Assembly: GCA_964471535.1 (NCBI GenBank)
Contig: CAYYHA010000193.1
Span: forward strand, 1-8,349
DNA length: 8,349 bases
From: CAYYHA01 sp964471535
Lineage (GTDB): Bacteria; Myxococcota; Myxococcia; SLRQ01
Direction of reading: 5' to 3'
Part shown: in pieces, positions 1-8,004 of the stretch
Layout of the letters: every line of letters starts with the position of its first letter
How positions within the stretch are numbered: position 1 is the first letter of the stretch
Translations under genes and position numbers: made by a program
The notes under the pieces: model-generated
Seen by the model: the letters and a program-made list of their open reading frames with translations, nothing else
Database searches by the model: none
Told to the model about the DNA's origin: nothing

Positions 1-10
1 GGGCGGCCGA

Positions 11-306
11 TCAGTTCTTGTACTCGCTGGAGGGCAGCGGGGCGGGGTCGGCGGGGATGGGCCCGAACTTGGCTTCGTACTTCTTGAGGTTGTCCTGCAG
101 CGCGGCGACGAGACGCTTCATGTGGCGGGGCGAGGTGATGACGCGGCTGCGGACGGTCGCCTGGGGCGCCTGGGGCTGCACGTAGATGAAGTCGATGGTG
201 AACTCGGCGTCGGTGTGGTTGACCATGGCCAGGTTGGCGTAGACGCCGGTGGCCACCTCGGGCTCAAGCTTGATCTGTAGCTGGACCTGGCGGGCTTTCT
301 TCTCAC

Positions 307-310
<4 letters not shown>
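11..310 (-). CDS. DUF3467 family protein, 99 aa
   Basis: This small soluble protein of unknown function matches my memory of the DUF3467 family (PF11950) over nearly its whole length. Seen: a YANLAMVNHTDAEF block (residues 24-37), the strand FTIDFIYVQP (37-46), a basic SRVITSPRHMKRL stretch (55-67), a helix ALQDNLKKYEAKFG (70-83) and a Pro-rich tail. These are the characteristic family blocks, and the length is typical. There is no signal peptide, membrane segment or cysteine. The ATG at 308-310 was chosen because the family homology begins right after it, a GGAG lies five bases upstream inside the end of glpK, and the ATG overlaps the glpK stop as ATGA. The open frame runs much further upstream, but that part is a shadow of glpK. 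The overlap implies translational coupling to glycerol kinase. No biochemical role is known to me, so none is assigned. Confidence 0.9.
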
Positions 311-1806
<1,496 letters not shown>

Positions 1807-1814
1807 CTTCGGCT

Positions 1815-1820
1815 CCCTCC
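1815..1820 (-). promoter_or_regulatory. ribosome binding site deciding the glpK start
   Basis: GGAGGG lies eight bases before the GTG at 1804-1806. It is the only well-placed Shine-Dalgarno near the start of the family homology. The more upstream in-frame GTG at 1894-1896 is fused to its own GGAGG with no spacer, so it is a poor start. Confidence 0.75.
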
Positions 1821-1853
1821 TGTGTGCGTGGGCCACCGCATGACCGGCTGGCT

Positions 1854-1886
1854 GTGTGACCTTCCGCTGACCTTGGTGTGACCTTC
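1854..1886 (-). repeat. three tandem 11-bp direct repeats, candidate operator upstream of glpK
   Basis: Read in the glpK direction, three consecutive 11-mers are GAAGGTCACAC, CAAGGTCAGCG and GAAGGTCACAC. The outer two are identical and all share AAGGTCA, with exact 11-bp spacing, about one helical turn. They begin 48 bp upstream of the glpK GTG, in the gap after the PilZ gene. Direct repeats with an 11-bp period are typical of sites bound head-to-tail by OmpR/PhoB-type response regulators, for example pho boxes. That comparison rests on geometry only, since the sequence does not match a pho box I recognise. No convincing -35/-10 pair is visible nearby. Confidence 0.5.
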
Positions 1887-1926
1887 GATGCGTCACCTCC
1901 GAGCCCGGTGCTGGCGCCGCCGCCCG

Positions 1927-2295
1927 CTACTCGGGCTCCTCCTCGGGAGGCAGGCGCGAGGCGACCAGCTCTTCGATGAACGCCTTCGACTCGTCGTCGA
2001 AGTTCAAGAACTCGACGCCCATGCCGGGCGTGCGCCCCTCGCCGGGGGCGTTGACGTGCACGACCCGTCCGAGCCCTTCGATGAGGGTGGATCCGTCCTT
2101 CAGGGCAAACTGCAGGTAGATCATCGACCCGACCGGACGGGGATCCTCGGTGCGGATGAACATGCCCCCGAGCGAGATGTCGGCGCTGTACTCGGAGAGG
2201 AAGTCTTCGAGGCTGTCGCAGCGGTACTGCACCAGCAGGCTCAAGGGCGCCCGTGGATGCCGTCGCTTGTCCGACCTCGAATCCTCGCCGCTCAC
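1927..2295 (-). CDS. PilZ domain protein, TIGR02266-like (myxobacterial type)
   Basis: A single-domain cytoplasmic protein, 122 aa from the chosen GTG. Seen: the cyclic-di-GMP binding motifs of PilZ, RRHPR (residues 11-15, RxxxR) and DISLGG (39-44, D/NxSxxG), followed by the beta-barrel strands FIRTEDPRPVGSMIYLQFAL, GLGRVVHVN and PGMGVEFLNF and a C-terminal helix DDESKAFIEELVA. The pattern, including DFLSEYSADISLGG, resembles the PilZ subfamily expanded in myxobacteria (TIGR02266). Both ligand motifs are intact, so c-di-GMP binding is plausible, though many members of this subfamily have unclear ligands. The start is uncertain: the GTG at 2293-2295 gives a normal N-terminus but lacks a clear Shine-Dalgarno. 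A TTG three codons upstream is an alternative, and the frame stays open further upstream. The gene lies 120 bp upstream of glpK on the same strand, so it may share a transcript. Confidence 0.88.
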   Translation of the reverse strand: MSGEDSRSDKRRHPRAPLSLLVQYRCDSLEDFLSEYSADISLGGMFIRTEDPRPVGSMIYLQFALKDGSTLIEGLGRVVHVNAPGEGRTPGMGVEFLNFDDESKAFIEELVASRLPPEEEPE

Positions 2296-2467
2296 CGCCG
2301 CCAACTTACTACAGCCCACCGCCCCGATCACCCGCAGGCCGGCCCCAAAAGAGCTCCTTGGCGGGGCGGCCTCCCCACGAAGGGGCGAGCCGGCAGCTCC
2401 CACCGCTCCGGCCTGAGCCTCGGCCCGGTGCTGTTGCACCGCTGCAGAAGCGACTAAGGTTGCACGA

Positions 2468-2483
2468 GGGGCCTTGTGGCCCC
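2468..2483 (+). promoter_or_regulatory. leader hairpin next to the lipoprotein ribosome binding site
   Basis: A perfect 6-bp G/C stem, GGGGCC and GGCCCC with loop TTGT, ends one base before the Shine-Dalgarno region of the gene at 2499. It could affect access to the ribosome site, or be a chance structure in GC-rich DNA. Confidence 0.3.
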
Positions 2484-2484
2484 A

Positions 2485-2493
2485 GGGAGGAGG
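2485..2493 (+). promoter_or_regulatory. ribosome binding site of the large lipoprotein gene
   Basis: GGGAGGAGG lies five bases before the ATG at 2499-2501. It decides the start: the frame is open from 2253, but the upstream residues are not signal-peptide-like, and the region codes for PilZ on the other strand. Confidence 0.8.
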
Positions 2494-2498
2494 ACTGC

Positions 2499-5400
2499 AT
2501 GCGCCGGCTGCATTTCGCCTGGCTCCTAGCCGCCCTTGCGACCTTGCACCTCGGTCCCGGCTGCGCCTGCGGGACCACCGGATCGCCCGACGGCGGCAGC
2601 ACCGATGGCGCCACCCCGGATGGCGGCTCGATGGATGGCGGCGCGACGGATGGGGGCGGCGGGGCCGACGGCGGAGGCGATGGCGGCTTCCAGGCCGACG
2701 GCGGCGGCGGGACGAACCGAGACCCCATCGCCACCGACGACGAGGCCTACACCTCGGCGGGGGTGCCGGTGGTCCTGGATCTCCTCGCAAACGATCGGGA
2801 CCCCGACGGCGACCCCCTGGCGCTCCGCTCGGTCGCCAGCCCGCCCGAGGGAAGCGCCGCATCGCTTCGCGGCGGGCTCCTCCGCTACGCCCCACCGGAG
2901 GGCTTCACCGGCGAGGTGCGCTTCGACTACGAGGTCGAGGACGGCCGCGGCGGCCAGGCGAGCGCCGAAGTCCTCGTCCATGTGCTGGCCGAGGGCGAGA
3001 CGCAGCCGGTCCGCGCCGCCGACGATCCCCGGATGCACGCCCTCTCCGGGGTGCCCACCGAGCTCGACGTCCTCGCCAACGACCGTGGCGATCCCGCGGG
3101 ATCCCTGTGGGTAGCCGAGATCACCGAAGCACCGGCGCACGGCACCGCCCTCGCCCAGGGCACGGTGGTCACCTACCAGAGCGAGCCGGGCTACGAAGGG
3201 ACGGACACCTTCGCCTACCGGGTCGAGGATGCGCTCCTCGGTGGTCAGGCGACGGCGCACGTGACCGTGCAGGTGGAGCCGGCCCCGGCGCCCCTGCCGG
3301 ATCCCGTCCCCAACTTCACCTGGACGGCCACCGCCCAGCCAAAGGACTTGCTTCTGACCACCGCCTGGCAGGACGCGGCCCAGCTCACCTTGAGCTTCAC
3401 CTGGGAGGACGGCAGCCCCGTCGCCGATCAGATCGTTGGGATCGAGGCCGAGTTCACCTCGGACATGCGCGCCGAGACCTCGCAGCTCCGCGGCCGCTAC
3501 ACCTTCCAGCCCATCTATCGCACCGACGCGCAGGGACAGGTGCACCTTCGGATCCACCCGACGGCGCGATGGATCGATTCGATTGCGCTCGGGGACGACC
3601 ACGTACGCGACGCCCAGGACGAGGCCTTCCCGTGGACGGCGCAGATTCTCCGGGTGAAGAGCGACCCGTCGCAAGGCTTCGAGTCGGTGGCCTTGGCGGA
3701 GCGGAGCGGCGAGCGGCCCTTCCGCCTCGTCGCCTGGGGGCAGGCCCGGGTCGAGGTCCTCGGCGACGATCCGCCCTGGGTCTTCGCAGGCCCCGGCATC
3801 GACACCCGCACGCCCGTTCGCTTCACCTTCTTCGATGCGCTGGGACGGCCCCTACCTGCAGGGAGCCTGGTCTACGTCAGTGATGTCGACGCGCGCTTCC
3901 ACTTCCCCGCGGACGATCCCCCCCGTGCCTCGCTCGAGTTTGCGCCCGAGGTGCTCCTGGCCGAAGGGTTCCCCGGTCACTACACCTGGCCCGACCGCGG
4001 CTATCTGGTCCGCCTCGGCGATGGCGGGCAGGTCGATGCGCAGATGGTCGGGCCGCACCGGCCGATCCAACTCGAGGATTCGCTCTCCGCCGCGACCGCC
4101 GATCCGAAGGACTACCCCCATCCCTTCCGCTGGGAGTTCTACGACGGGGACGCGGCAACGCCCTTCCCCGGTGCGGGCGAGCCTGCCGTGGGCTCGGAAG
4201 CACAGCGCCTCGGTCCCTATGCGGACCATCCCGACACCTCCTTCCCGCGCCTCGTTGGGCCGGCGAAGGTGGCGGCGGTCGCCGTGGTGCCGCCGCTGGC
4301 GCCGGAGCAGTACTACTGGGGGCCCGGCGACATCCCTCCCTACACGGTGCAGGCCACCTTCCTCGACGGCCGTGACCGCCCGCTGCCGGAGGGGGCACAG
4401 CTCTGGTACAGCGCGCCCGCGCCCTGGTCCGATGCCTGCGGCCCCATCGTGGAGCGTACCTTCACCGACAGCCAGCCGCCGGACCTGATGGCGGTCGCCT
4501 TCCGGGTGGATGCGGCCTCGTCGGTGGAACTCGCCGTGAAGCCGATGCCCTCCACCGTCGATCTGCGTCCGCCTTCCGCCTATTCGAGTCCCCTGCCGGT
4601 GGACACCTTCTTCTGTATCGAAGGGGGGCAGGGGTGCAAGGTGGTCTGGAGTGCCTACAACGCAGCGCCCATGCCGTATCTGGGCTCCGCTCCGGCGCTC
4701 GAGTTCACCGTTCCCGCCTCGGCGACGGCCACCGCCCGCCGCGCGGTACTCCTCCCCTTCATGACCCGCAACACCGTGTCCTTCCGCGACCCCGTCGACT
4801 CGGGCGGCAACCCCATCCCCGCGGGTGCGCTGTTCAAAGTCACGGCGACCAGGGGCTACGCCAGCGCCACCCGGGTGGAAGGGCCAAGCCCCGACGTGGT
4901 CGAGGTGCGGGACGAGGGCCAGAGTGGTCGCGTTGCCGTCGCCCGTTTCGAGGCGGCCACCCACCTCTGCAGCGCCGGAAACTCCGTGGAGGCAAGCGTC
5001 AGCCTCGGCAACTCCCACGGGAACTTCGCCACCGCGACCTTCACCCTCCTCTGTCCGGTCGTGAACTTCAACGACCTCTCCGTGCGGCTGCGCTGGGAGA
5101 AGCTGCCCGTGCTGGGCATCCCGGCGAAGTTCGGCAAGCTCGCCCGCGCAGCCGAGCGCTTCCGGGCCCAGCAGGAGAAGATCCTGAAGGCCGCGGCGGA
5201 CTTCGACCTGAACGACCGCTTCGACTTCGATCGCGCCACCAAGAAGCGCGCCGAGATCTTCCAGAACGAGATTGCGCCGGCGGTGGTGGAGGTGGTCAAG
5301 GCCGTGCCCAACACCACCTTCACCGGGCCGACCGACGCCAAGAAGCTCGTGGAGGAGATCCAGGGCGCGCTCGGCCCCGAGCTCTTCGTCTACGGGGCGG

Positions 5401-6287
5401 ACCCCACCACGCAGCAGAAGCTGCGCGCGTGGCTGCAGGCCTACCTGCGCGAGGTGCAGCGGCGTAGCGAGCTCGGCCCCGATCCCTGTTCGGGCGGCGG
5501 TGCGCCCGCACCCTTCACGCCGGATCCCCCGGATCTCATGCTCGGCAGCACCAGCGTGCACGGCTACCGCGGGGTCGGTGGGCGCAGGGTGACCTTCGTC
5601 TCCTTCACAGGCCAGGTCCACGCGGGCAGCGTGCTCCCCGCCGGGACCGCGGTGCCCGAGGGGGACCACCACGTGACCGCCGGCGACCTCTTCTCCGATG
5701 GGGATCGGCAGGCACTCGGGCTGACGCCGGGAGAACTCGAGGTCGGGATCCTCGAGACCGGGCCCACCGATCCCACCGACGGATCGGTGTCCGTGCGTCT
5801 CCTGGTCCTCACTGGACTCGCGCCGTCGGACCATGGGGACGAGTTTGGGACTGCGATCATCGGCAGCGGCGGGGGCAACGTGGGGGCCGGCGGCTTCGAG
5901 CTCGTCGTGCCGGCGGGTCTCCTCGCGCAGGACACGCAGGTGGTCGTGACGGGGTTGGCACCGTTTGCCACCGAGACGTTGCCGGCTGGGTTGGCCGGGG
6001 CCGACTTCGTGCGGGTGGTGGAGATCTCCAGCATCGACGCGAACGACCAGGTGCAGCCGATGAGCCTGGGCGGCGGGGCAAGCCTCCGCGCCTACTTCGC
6101 GCCCGATCCCACCGACGCGACGCGCACGGACGAAGGGGTCCGCACCGCCACGCAGGCGCTCCTCTACTACGATGCGGCGCAGGGCGCCTGGGTCTCACTG
6201 GGCGACAGCACGGTGGACCCGATGGCGGGCTACGTGACGGCCACCCCACCGGGCAGTGGCGTCTACGCGCTGGTCGGACTGCCGTAG
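2499..6287 (+). CDS. large multidomain surface lipoprotein with cadherin-like/Ig-like domains
   Basis: 1262 aa, probably exported and lipid-anchored; function unknown. Seen in order: signal peptide MRRLHFAWLLAALATLHLG with likely lipidation at Cys22 (GPGC, a poor lipobox; Cys24 is nearby); an Asp/Gly linker (31-71); two cadherin-like Big_9 / tandem-95 type domains (about 73-163 and 172-260), the first with an acidic NDRDPDGD turn (98-105); a probable Big_1-like Ig segment (about 270-387) with DGSPVADQIVGIEAEF and TDAQGQVHLR; further strand-rich segments opening with a G-x-P-[LI]-P-x-G pattern near 438, 615 and 758; a helical, charged stretch (about 865-995); and a C-terminal part (1019-1262) with a ZU5-like block GGFELVVPAGLL and an ending of the type YYDAAQGAWVSLGDSTVD...YALVG. 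Such domains usually mediate adhesion or surface structure. There is no catalytic motif I recognise and no transmembrane segment after the signal. The gene appears monocistronic. Confidence 0.85.
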   Translation: MRRLHFAWLLAALATLHLGPGCACGTTGSPDGGSTDGATPDGGSMDGGATDGGGGADGGGDGGFQADGGGGTNRDPIATDDEAYTSAGVPVVLDLLANDRDPDGDPLALRSVASPPEGSAASLRGGLLRYAPPEGFTGEVRFDYEVEDGRGGQASAEVLVHVLAEGETQPVRAADDPRMHALSGVPTELDVLANDRGDPAGSLWVAEITEAPAHGTALAQGTVVTYQSEPGYEGTDTFAYRVEDALLGGQATAHVTVQVEPAPAPLPDPVPNFTWTATAQPKDLLLTTAWQDAAQLTLSFTWEDGSPVADQIVGIEAEFTSDMRAETSQLRGRYTFQPIYRTDAQGQVHLRIHPTARWIDSIALGDDHVRDAQDEAFPWTAQILRVKSDPSQGFESVALAERSGERPFRLVAWGQARVEVLGDDPPWVFAGPGIDTRTPVRFTFFDALGRPLPAGSLVYVSDVDARFHFPADDPPRASLEFAPEVLLAEGFPGHYTWPDRGYLVRLGDGGQVDAQMVGPHRPIQLEDSLSAATADPKDYPHPFRWEFYDGDAATPFPGAGEPAVGSEAQRLGPYADHPDTSFPRLVGPAKVAAVAVVPPLAPEQYYWGPGDIPPYTVQATFLDGRDRPLPEGAQLWYSAPAPWSDACGPIVERTFTDSQPPDLMAVAFRVDAASSVELAVKPMPSTVDLRPPSAYSSPLPVDTFFCIEGGQGCKVVWSAYNAAPMPYLGSAPALEFTVPASATATARRAVLLPFMTRNTVSFRDPVDSGGNPIPAGALFKVTATRGYASATRVEGPSPDVVEVRDEGQSGRVAVARFEAATHLCSAGNSVEASVSLGNSHGNFATATFTLLCPVVNFNDLSVRLRWEKLPVLGIPAKFGKLARAAERFRAQQEKILKAAADFDLNDRFDFDRATKKRAEIFQNEIAPAVVEVVKAVPNTTFTGPTDAKKLVEEIQGALGPELFVYGADPTTQQKLRAWLQAYLREVQRRSELGPDPCSGGGAPAPFTPDPPDLMLGSTSVHGYRGVGGRRVTFVSFTGQVHAGSVLPAGTAVPEGDHHVTAGDLFSDGDRQALGLTPGELEVGILETGPTDPTDGSVSVRLLVLTGLAPSDHGDEFGTAIIGSGGGNVGAGGFELVVPAGLLAQDTQVVVTGLAPFATETLPAGLAGADFVRVVEISSIDANDQVQPMSLGGGASLRAYFAPDPTDATRTDEGVRTATQALLYYDAAQGAWVSLGDSTVDPMAGYVTATPPGSGVYALVGLP
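2589..2711 (+). repeat. degenerate GAYGGCGGC repeat coding an Asp/Gly linker
   Basis: The DNA here is an imperfect array of GATGGCGGC/GACGGCGGC-like units encoding DGGSTDG, DGGSMDGG, DGGGGADGG and similar. It forms a flexible spacer between the lipidated cysteine and the first folded domain, a style common in myxobacterial lipoproteins. The units are not exact, so it is an old or selected linker rather than a fresh expansion. Confidence 0.7.
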
Positions 6288-6304
6288 GCCGCAAGGCCTG
6301 CGGC
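6281..6304 (+). terminator. hairpin overlapping the lipoprotein stop codon, candidate terminator
   Basis: Arms GCCGTAGGCC and GGCCTGCGGC form a 10-bp stem with one G-U wobble, closed by a GCAA (GNRA) tetraloop. The TAG stop (6285-6287) lies in the left arm. The wobble pair becomes an A-C mismatch in the opposite transcript, so the fold favours the plus-strand gene. No U-tract follows, so it may instead be an mRNA 3'-end-protecting structure or act with Rho. Confidence 0.5.
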
Positions 6305-6358
6305 ATCAGCCGCCCTGCGCCTGCGGTTCCATGGCGTCGCCGCCCGCGAGCCGCGCCC

Positions 6359-6376
6359 CGCCGAGCGCCCTCGGCG
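6359..6376. terminator. short hairpin between the convergent genes
   Basis: A perfect 7-bp stem (CGCCGAG with CTCGGCG, loop CGCC) lies 63 bp past the radA stop and 71 bp past the lipoprotein stop. There is no U-tract on either strand. It could end radA transcription, but such stems occur by chance at this GC content. Confidence 0.25.
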
Positions 6377-6439
6377 CCGTGCCGCCCCGTGCAAAGGGGA
6401 GCGCATCGGCGGCGTCGGGCGCCCGCCGGGCGGCCGCCT

Positions 6440-7804
6440 TCAGAGCGCTGCCTCCACCGCCTCCTCGAGGGTGCGCACCCCGCGAACCAAGATGGGCGCC
6501 TCCTCGCTCAGTCGACTCCGGTTGCCCTCGGGGACGAGCGCGGTGGTGAAGCCCATCTTCGCCGCCTCGGCCAGCCGCTGCTCCACCTGGGCGACGGCGC
6601 GAATCTCTCCCGCGAGGCCCACCTCCCCCAATACGACCAGCTGCGGATCCACCGGCTGCCCGCGGAAGCTCGAGAGCACGGCGAGGGCCACCGCCAGGTC
6701 CAGGGCCGGCTCGTCGACCGTGAGCCCTCCGGCGACGTTCACGTAGGCGTCCTGATCGAAGAGGGTCAGGCCCAGGCGCTTCTCCAGCACCGCCACCAGG
6801 AGCGAGAGGCGGTTGCGGTCGATGCCGAGCGCCGTACGCCGCGCCTGGCCCGCCGGCGCCTGGCTGACCAGCGCCTGCACCTCCACCAGCACCGGCCGGG
6901 AGCCGCTCACGGTGGCCGCCACCACCGATCCCGGCGCGGCGGCGGGCCGCTCGCTCAAGAAGAGGGCCGAGGGATCGGGGACCTCGGCGAGCCCCTCGCG
7001 TCGCATCTCGAAGACACCGATCTCGCTGACCGACCCGAAGCGGTTCTTGTGGGCCCGGAGGATCCGGTAGGCGTGGGACCGATCCCCCTCGAAGTAGAGG
7101 ACCGTGTCCACCATGTGCTCGAGCAGCCGCGGCCCGGCGATGGCGCCCTCCTTGGTGACGTGGCCGACGAGAAAGGTGGGAATGCCCCGGCGCTTGGCGA
7201 GGCCTAGCAGCCGCCCGGTCAGCTCGCGCACCTGGCTCACCGAGCCCGGGGCGCTGCCGATCTCGGGCAGGTGCAGCGTCTGGATGGAATCGACGACCAG
7301 CGCCGCCGGTGCGAGGCGCTCCGCCTCTGCGAGCACCCGGCTCCCATCGGTCTCCGCCAAGAGGAGGATCTGCGCGCGGTCCACCCCGAGCCGCTCGGCG
7401 CGCAGGCGGATCTGGGAGAGCGACTCCTCACCGCTCACGTAGAGCACGGGGCCCTGGGCGGCGAGGCTCTGGCAGGCCATCAGCAGCAGCGTGGACTTAC
7501 CGATGCCCGGGTCGCCCCCGATGAGGACCACCGAGCCAGGCACGAGCCCCCCACCGAGGACCCGGTCGAGTTCGGCCAGACCGGTGGGGCGGCGCGGCGT
7601 CGCCTCGGTGTCCACCTCCGGCAGGGGCACCGGAGATCCGCCGCCTCCCAGGCGGTGCGCGCCGTGGCTCGAAGGCGGCCCGGGCGCCGCCGTCTCCTCG
7701 ACCAGGGAGCCCCAGCTCCCGCACTCGGGGCAGCGCCCCAGCCACTTGGGGGCCTGGTGGCCGCACTCGATGCAGCCGTAGACGATGCGGGGCTTTCGGC
7801 CCAT
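6440..7804 (-). CDS. radA: DNA repair protein RadA (Sms), DnaB-like branch-migration ATPase
   Basis: RadA is a cytoplasmic ATPase that processes recombination intermediates with RecA, driving branch migration and extending D-loops. It is 454 aa, a standard length. Seen: an N-terminal four-cysteine zinc finger (Cys11, Cys14, Cys25, Cys28, in YGCIECG and GRCPECGSW); a Gly/Pro-rich linker (about 38-72); a RecA-like core with Walker A GGDPGIGKST (96-105), Walker B ALVVDS (168-173) and the RadA-specific KNRFGS motif (253-258); then a Lon-like C-terminal domain containing VNVAGGLTVDEPALDLAVALAVLSS split over several strands. All key residues are intact. The ATG at 7802-7804 begins right at the family N-terminus (MGRKPRIVYGC); upstream only a weak AGGG is seen. 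The gene is convergent with the large lipoprotein gene and divergent from the one at 8005, so it is probably transcribed alone. Confidence 0.98.
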   Translation of the reverse strand: MGRKPRIVYGCIECGHQAPKWLGRCPECGSWGSLVEETAAPGPPSSHGAHRLGGGGSPVPLPEVDTEATPRRPTGLAELDRVLGGGLVPGSVVLIGGDPGIGKSTLLLMACQSLAAQGPVLYVSGEESLSQIRLRAERLGVDRAQILLLAETDGSRVLAEAERLAPAALVVDSIQTLHLPEIGSAPGSVSQVRELTGRLLGLAKRRGIPTFLVGHVTKEGAIAGPRLLEHMVDTVLYFEGDRSHAYRILRAHKNRFGSVSEIGVFEMRREGLAEVPDPSALFLSERPAAAPGSVVAATVSGSRPVLVEVQALVSQAPAGQARRTALGIDRNRLSLLVAVLEKRLGLTLFDQDAYVNVAGGLTVDEPALDLAVALAVLSSFRGQPVDPQLVVLGEVGLAGEIRAVAQVEQRLAEAAKMGFTTALVPEGNRSRLSEEAPILVRGVRTLEEAVEAAL

Positions 7805-7820
7805 GGCGCGACCCTAGCAC

Positions 7821-7830
7821 NNNNNNNNNN
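7821..7830. other. assembly gap (10 N)
   Basis: Ten undetermined bases lie 17 bp upstream of the radA start, inside its probable promoter. A run of exactly ten is often a placeholder, so the true missing length is unknown. Confidence 0.95.
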
Positions 7831-8004
7831 CACCCCCCTCGGACACCGGCGATGGGGCCTGCTGCCGCGGTCCGGGGTGGGGGCCGCTGTGGCAGTCGGC
7901 GGCGCCTCGCCCGCGCGGGCGTTCCGAGATCGCGCCGCGCCGAGGTAGGGAGCGCGCGCCCGGGGGGGGGCGCGCACCGCGGCTTCCTTTGCTTTGGAGG
8001 TTCC
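7831..8004. other. intergenic region between the gap and the second lipoprotein gene
   Basis: I see no supported gene here on either strand. It contains a G9 run (7962-7970) inside an inverted repeat: GCGCGCCC at 7954-7961 pairs with GGGCGCGC at 7968-7975 around a loop of six G. No clear promoter elements are visible. Confidence 0.5.
7996..8000 (+). promoter_or_regulatory. ribosome binding site of the partial lipoprotein gene
   Basis: GGAGG lies four bases before the ATG at 8005-8007 and supports that start. Confidence 0.65.

Larger units (their letters stand above)
2296..2498. other. divergent intergenic region between PilZ and the large lipoprotein gene
   Basis: This 203-bp non-coding stretch should hold both divergent promoters. 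I see no strong sigma-70 consensus. The motif TTGCAC occurs at 2434-2439 and again at 2460-2465, and a TAAGGT at 2455-2460 lies 15 bp after the first copy; this is too weak a match to call a promoter. A small hairpin (GGTGC, loop TGTT, GCACC) spans 2427-2440. Confidence 0.5.

Noticed and set aside
1857..1885. CRP-type or nuclear-receptor-like half-sites (TGTGA, AAGGTCA)
   Set aside because: The TGTGA-like and TCAC arms are 11 bp apart rather than 6, and similarity to eukaryotic half-sites has no meaning here. Only the 11-bp periodicity is kept as signal.
1807..1896. 30-codon N-terminal extension of glpK from the GTG at 1894-1896
   Set aside because: The residues are basic and unlike any GlpK N-terminus, the upstream GGAGG touches the GTG with no spacer, and a well-placed GGAGGG precedes the GTG at 1804-1806, which gives a normal 499-aa protein.
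1901..1938. Inverted repeat GAGCCCG / CGGGCTC around the PilZ stop as a terminator
   Set aside because: The stem is only 7 bp with a 24-base loop and no U-tract, which is expected by chance in GC-rich DNA.
2434..2460. TTGCAC / TAAGGT as a sigma-70 promoter for the lipoprotein gene
   Set aside because: The spacer is only 15 bp and the -10 match is poor, so I do not call a promoter.
2474..3883. 469-codon plus-strand frame overlapping the lipoprotein gene
   Set aside because: The product is Arg/Pro/Gly-rich with no motif and lies in another frame of a well-supported gene.
3852..5834. Long 660-codon open frame on the minus strand opposite the lipoprotein gene
   Set aside because: It is an antisense shadow produced by high GC at third codon positions. 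Its residues show only Gly/Arg/His-rich composition and no domain, while the plus strand has a signal peptide, recognisable domains and a ribosome site.
6429..6438. Palindrome GGCGGCCGCC just past the radA stop
   Set aside because: It has no loop to form a hairpin in RNA and is a common chance palindrome at this base composition.
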